The notes under the pieces: generated by a model | Told to the model about the DNA's origin: nothing | The model's database searches: none | Seen by the model: the letters and a program-made list of their open reading frames with translations, nothing else | Program-made: the position numbers and the translations under genes | Shown: piece by piece, positions 61,559 through 64,000 of the stretch | Numbering within the stretch: position 1 is the stretch's first letter | Layout: every line of letters starts with the position of its first letter | Source: Nonlabens sp. Hel1_33_55 | GTDB lineage: Bacteria > Bacteroidota > Bacteroidia > Flavobacteriales > Flavobacteriaceae | DNA: 64,000 nucleotides | Assembly (NCBI RefSeq): GCF_900101765.1 | Contig: NZ_LT627735.1 | Location: 2,263,501-2,327,500, forward strand | Direction of reading: 5' to 3'

Positions 61559-62353
61559 ATGATAGTAAGCGGCACCATACGTAAAATGCAAACTGAACTT
61601 CAGGAAACCGTTCAATACTACATGGTTTTCAGGGATGAATTTGTACATGCCAACCAACTACTTAACCACACCATCACGCTCAAACACGTTGCAAATGAGT
61701 GTCTCAATTGCGGCCTGGATAAAAAGATATGGCGTCAGGGTTTTTGTTACGATTGCTTTTCCAGCATACCGCAGGCTGGCGACTGGATCATGAAACCAGA
61801 GTTGAGTCGTGCACATCTAGATGAAGAAGATCGCGATCTGGAATATGAAAAGCGTGTACAGCTCAAACCACACATCGTTTATCTGGCTAATTCCAGCAAC
61901 GTCAAAGTAGGTGTGACCCGTCAAACCCAAATCCCAACCCGGTGGATTGATCAAGGTGCACACGAGGCTGTTGCCATTCTTGAAGCGCCTAATCGCTACC
62001 TAGCAGGAATTACGGAAGTCGCCCTAAAAGAGAAGGTTGCAGACAAGACCAATTGGAGAAAGATGCTCACTAATGATATTGAGGATGTTGATTTGTTACG
62101 CTTTCGCGAAAGCGTACTCGACCTCATCCCAGAAGAAGCCAAGGAATTCGTTCTACCTGTAAAAGATGAAACGCATATCAATTTCCCTGTACTACAATAT
62201 CCAAAAAAAGTAACCAGCGTCAATCTTGCCAAAACTCCCGAACACACAGGAAAACTGATGGGAATTAAAGGTCAATACTTCCTATTTGAGGATGGAAAAG
62301 TCATGAATATACGCAGCCATGAAGGTCTTGTTGTAGAACTCAAGGTGGATTGA
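61559..62353 (+). CDS. DUF2797 zinc-binding protein
   Basis: A 264-residue protein of the DUF2797 family. A zinc knuckle CLNCGLDKKIWRQGFCYDCF (about residues 46-65) is followed by a domain with IVYLANSSNVKVGVTRQTQIPTRWIDQGA-like segment, in which VYL..KVGVTR..RW resembles the start of GIY-YIG/T5orf172 nucleases. The match is to motif order only and active-site residues are not fully confirmed. The palindrome at 62099-62114 encodes LLRFRESVLDL. The function is unknown; it stands alone and divergent from the GH3 gene. Confidence 0.82.
   Translation: MIVSGTIRKMQTELQETVQYYMVFRDEFVHANQLLNHTITLKHVANECLNCGLDKKIWRQGFCYDCFSSIPQAGDWIMKPELSRAHLDEEDRDLEYEKRVQLKPHIVYLANSSNVKVGVTRQTQIPTRWIDQGAHEAVAILEAPNRYLAGITEVALKEKVADKTNWRKMLTNDIEDVDLLRFRESVLDLIPEEAKEFVLPVKDETHINFPVLQYPKKVTSVNLAKTPEHTGKLMGIKGQYFLFEDGKVMNIRSHEGLVVELKVD
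62099..62114. repeat. Dispersed palindrome, coding
   Basis: Perfect copy in the DUF2797 gene; read as RFRES. Confidence 0.97.
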
Positions 62354-62652
62354 TGCATCGCAAAGTGATCACATTTAAATGACGCCAGAGATTCTGATTA
62401 ATTAATACTATTGTATTGAAAATCAAAAGTTCAACTAGTTGGTGATGCCTTTTTTTATCCAAACTCAAGTAAAAACGACGCTCCTGTTCCCAAATATCTA
62501 TATTAAAGATATTTACATCTAATATATGGCTGATCAAGCAGCCATCTGGTTTATTCTATTTAACTTGCTATCAGCTCATTAACGCTCGCTCATAATTATT
62601 TATTTAAGGCTCATTTGTATGGAAACTACACTAACCACTAAATATTTTATTT
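62354..62652. other. Intergenic region before heme peroxidase
   Basis: About 300 bp, AT-rich. A small hairpin (ATGGCTG/CAGCCAT, 62526-62545) without a T run lies in the middle. No terminator for the DUF2797 gene or clear promoter was recognised. Confidence 0.45.
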
Positions 62653-64000
62653 ATGAAAAGCAATCACGGACTACACAGTTTCTACGGCAAGAACAAACTG
62701 TGCACACTTGCATCCTACGACGTTGAATCCATCGGCAAATTTGGGAGAATGTTTAGAGATGTCTCACCTCTTTACAATAATCCACAAGAACTCAATAAAC
62801 TAGGAGCTAAAGGTGGACCCATGGACATCAACGGTTCACCACAATTTACTTCAAACGTACCGCTAGGCATGATCTTTTTTGGTCAATTCATTGATCATGA
62901 TATCACTTTTGATACGACCACTAGTTTTACAAGTATTAACGATCCATCCAACGTTGAGAATACCCGTACGGCCACACTGGATCTTGACAGCATATTTGGT
63001 GGCGGTCCAGAGGATGAGCCTTTTCTATATGACAAACCTAATGGTAGAGGACTTTACCTATTAACTGGAAAAACAAACCAAAACCAAGGTCAAGGAGCCG
63101 CTCTTGAAAAGCACGACCTAGCTAGAACAGGAACCGAAACAGCCATTATTGGGGATCCTAGGAATGATGAGAATAGGGTCATCTCGCAAATGCAGCTTGC
63201 CTTTATAAGGTTCTACAATGCGCTGTATGATGAAAAAAAGCAGGCAGATCCACACAAATCGGCAGCTGAAATTTATGAAGAGGCAAGAGAAGAGGTAACT
63301 CTACACTACCAGTGGATTGTCGTGAATGAATTTTTACCACTTATGTGTGGCTCAAAGATCGTGAACGAAGTCTTAGGCTCTGGTCGCAAGTTCTACAAAC
63401 CATGCCATCAGGCATTCATACCAGTAGAGTTTTCAGTGGCGGCATATCGTTTTGGCCATTCCATGATCAATCAAGACATGAAGTTGCAACCCAGCGGGAC
63501 CATGCGCAATATTTTTTCTAAGGAGTTCGGTCGTGGATTTGAAAAAATAAAGAATCAAGGACAAGTTATTGAATGGGAAACCCTATTTGACTTTGATGGC
63601 AGCTATCAAAGGTCTGAGACGCTGGATACAAAAATGGCTTCCATCCTACTCGAATTGCCCTTCATACAATCAAGCAATCCAGCAGATAAATCCCTAGCAA
63701 CTAGAAACCTTAGAAGAGGCCAGAGTTTCCTACTTCCATCTGGAGAAACTATTGCAAAATGTATGGAACGTGACGCTGCAGAAGTTGACAATGTCAAAAA
63801 CCTTATTGAGAATCTGGCAAACAATCATTCCATCGGTCTTGATAACGGCACACCGCTATGGTTTTATATACTTGCAGAGGCAGAAGTGATAGGCCGTATG
63901 GATAAAAACAACAACCTGCCAGGTGAAGGTCTAGGACCTGTAGGCGCCACCATCGTTGCAGAAACGATCATTGGAATTCTAGAAATGGACGAGAGGTCTT
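62653..64000 (+). CDS. Animal-type heme peroxidase, C-terminus beyond window
   Basis: From the ATG at 62653 the frame stays open to the right edge (449 codons). It matches the peroxidase-cyclooxygenase superfamily: distal D81-H82 in FFGQFIDHDITFD, R170 region GDPRNDENRVISQMQLAFIRFYN, and the proximal H269 in AAYRFGHSMI. Asp81 could link covalently to heme as in mammalian enzymes. No signal peptide is seen (MKSNHGLHSFYGK), so it seems cytoplasmic or uses another exporter. The C-terminus, which may hold a sorting domain, is not visible. The substrate is unknown. Confidence 0.92.
   Translation, partial: MKSNHGLHSFYGKNKLCTLASYDVESIGKFGRMFRDVSPLYNNPQELNKLGAKGGPMDINGSPQFTSNVPLGMIFFGQFIDHDITFDTTTSFTSINDPSNVENTRTATLDLDSIFGGGPEDEPFLYDKPNGRGLYLLTGKTNQNQGQGAALEKHDLARTGTETAIIGDPRNDENRVISQMQLAFIRFYNALYDEKKQADPHKSAAEIYEEAREEVTLHYQWIVVNEFLPLMCGSKIVNEVLGSGRKFYKPCHQAFIPVEFSVAAYRFGHSMINQDMKLQPSGTMRNIFSKEFGRGFEKIKNQGQVIEWETLFDFDGSYQRSETLDTKMASILLELPFIQSSNPADKSLATRNLRRGQSFLLPSGETIAKCMERDAAEVDNVKNLIENLANNHSIGLDNGTPLWFYILAEAEVIGRMDKNNNLPGEGLGPVGATIVAETIIGILEMDERS

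Noticed and set aside
893..62114. CRISPR array
   Set aside because: The repeat is regularly spaced but at kilobase distances, with genes between and no cas genes.
1..64000. Hidden defence system, prophage or new gene cluster
   Set aside because: Almost every gene is a recognisable housekeeping or family-level gene; no toxin-antitoxin pair, restriction system, phage gene or transposase is seen.

Overview
The window looks like chromosome from a marine-type flavobacterium (Bacteroidota, Flavobacteriaceae). Supporting signs are the TAnnTTTG type -7 promoter boxes, the absence of clear Shine-Dalgarno sequences, an OmpA protein with thrombospondin type 3 repeats, a PorT-type outer membrane barrel, an IPExxxVDY protein beside pyruvate kinase, a YicC-gmk-nadD run, and a FeoAB operon with a small Cys-rich membrane protein. 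The genus cannot be fixed from the sequence alone; Nonlabens or Dokdonia relatives are my guess. No prophage, insertion sequence, CRISPR array or defence island is visible, so this is core chromosome with housekeeping genes.

Layout. 1-4.6 kb: partial hemH, a zinc-ribbon protein, a membrane M28 peptidase and a Rossmann epimerase. 4.6-6.9 kb (minus): outer membrane barrel, CYTH protein, RNase HI, PurN. 7.0-11.4 kb (plus): acpP-fabF-rnc, then IPExxxVDY-pyk. 11.4-17.8 kb: dinB, a Rossmann protein, a PfkB sugar kinase, purF, a TIMP/NTR-like secreted protein, superoxide dismutase. 18.0-27.6 kb (plus): AddA-type helicase-nuclease, kbl, OmpA, AddB-type nuclease, hydrolase. 27.6-30 kb: tRNA-Ala, MATE exporter, a 44-residue membrane protein, queD. 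30.2-34.9 kb (minus): hemD-hemE-TrkH-EI24-hemF. 35.2-38.0 kb: Crp/Fnr regulator, yicC-gmk-nadD. 38-41.7 kb: a lipoprotein, gpsA, an ALDH7-type dehydrogenase. 41.8-46.3 kb (minus): YdjG-like and YdjI-like membrane-stress proteins, a phosphoesterase and an AlbA_2 protein. 46.5-53.9 kb: lpxH, PAS histidine kinase plus response regulator, recJ-mscS, an AhpD-like protein, a secreted hypothetical. 54-57 kb: recQ, a SpoU methylase, a cold shock protein. 57.4-59.9 kb (minus): feoA-feoB-Cys-rich protein. 60-64 kb: GH3 protein, DUF2797 protein, and a heme peroxidase cut by the right edge.

The most striking content is not a gene. A 16-bp palindrome, CGCTTTCGCGAAAGCG, occurs 22 times (16 perfect, the rest near-perfect or partial) on average every 2.9 kb. 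Fourteen copies lie inside genes, in all three frames, and 12 of the 21 intervals fall between 2.0 and 2.9 kb, which is more regular than random placement would give. Its spacing and its tolerance inside conserved enzymes suggest a chromosome-scale role or a strongly maintained repeat. Other unexplained elements are a 40-bp near-perfect palindrome between sodA and addA, three copies of a hairpin repeat with conserved ends and a variable stem, five intergenic arrays with a 7-bp period but different units, and a ~165-bp inverted-repeat element between the YdjG-like and YdjI-like genes. Several genes (dinB, addA, lpxH and a GTG-started MATE gene) have a -7 box 3-5 nt from the start codon, suggesting leaderless transcripts.
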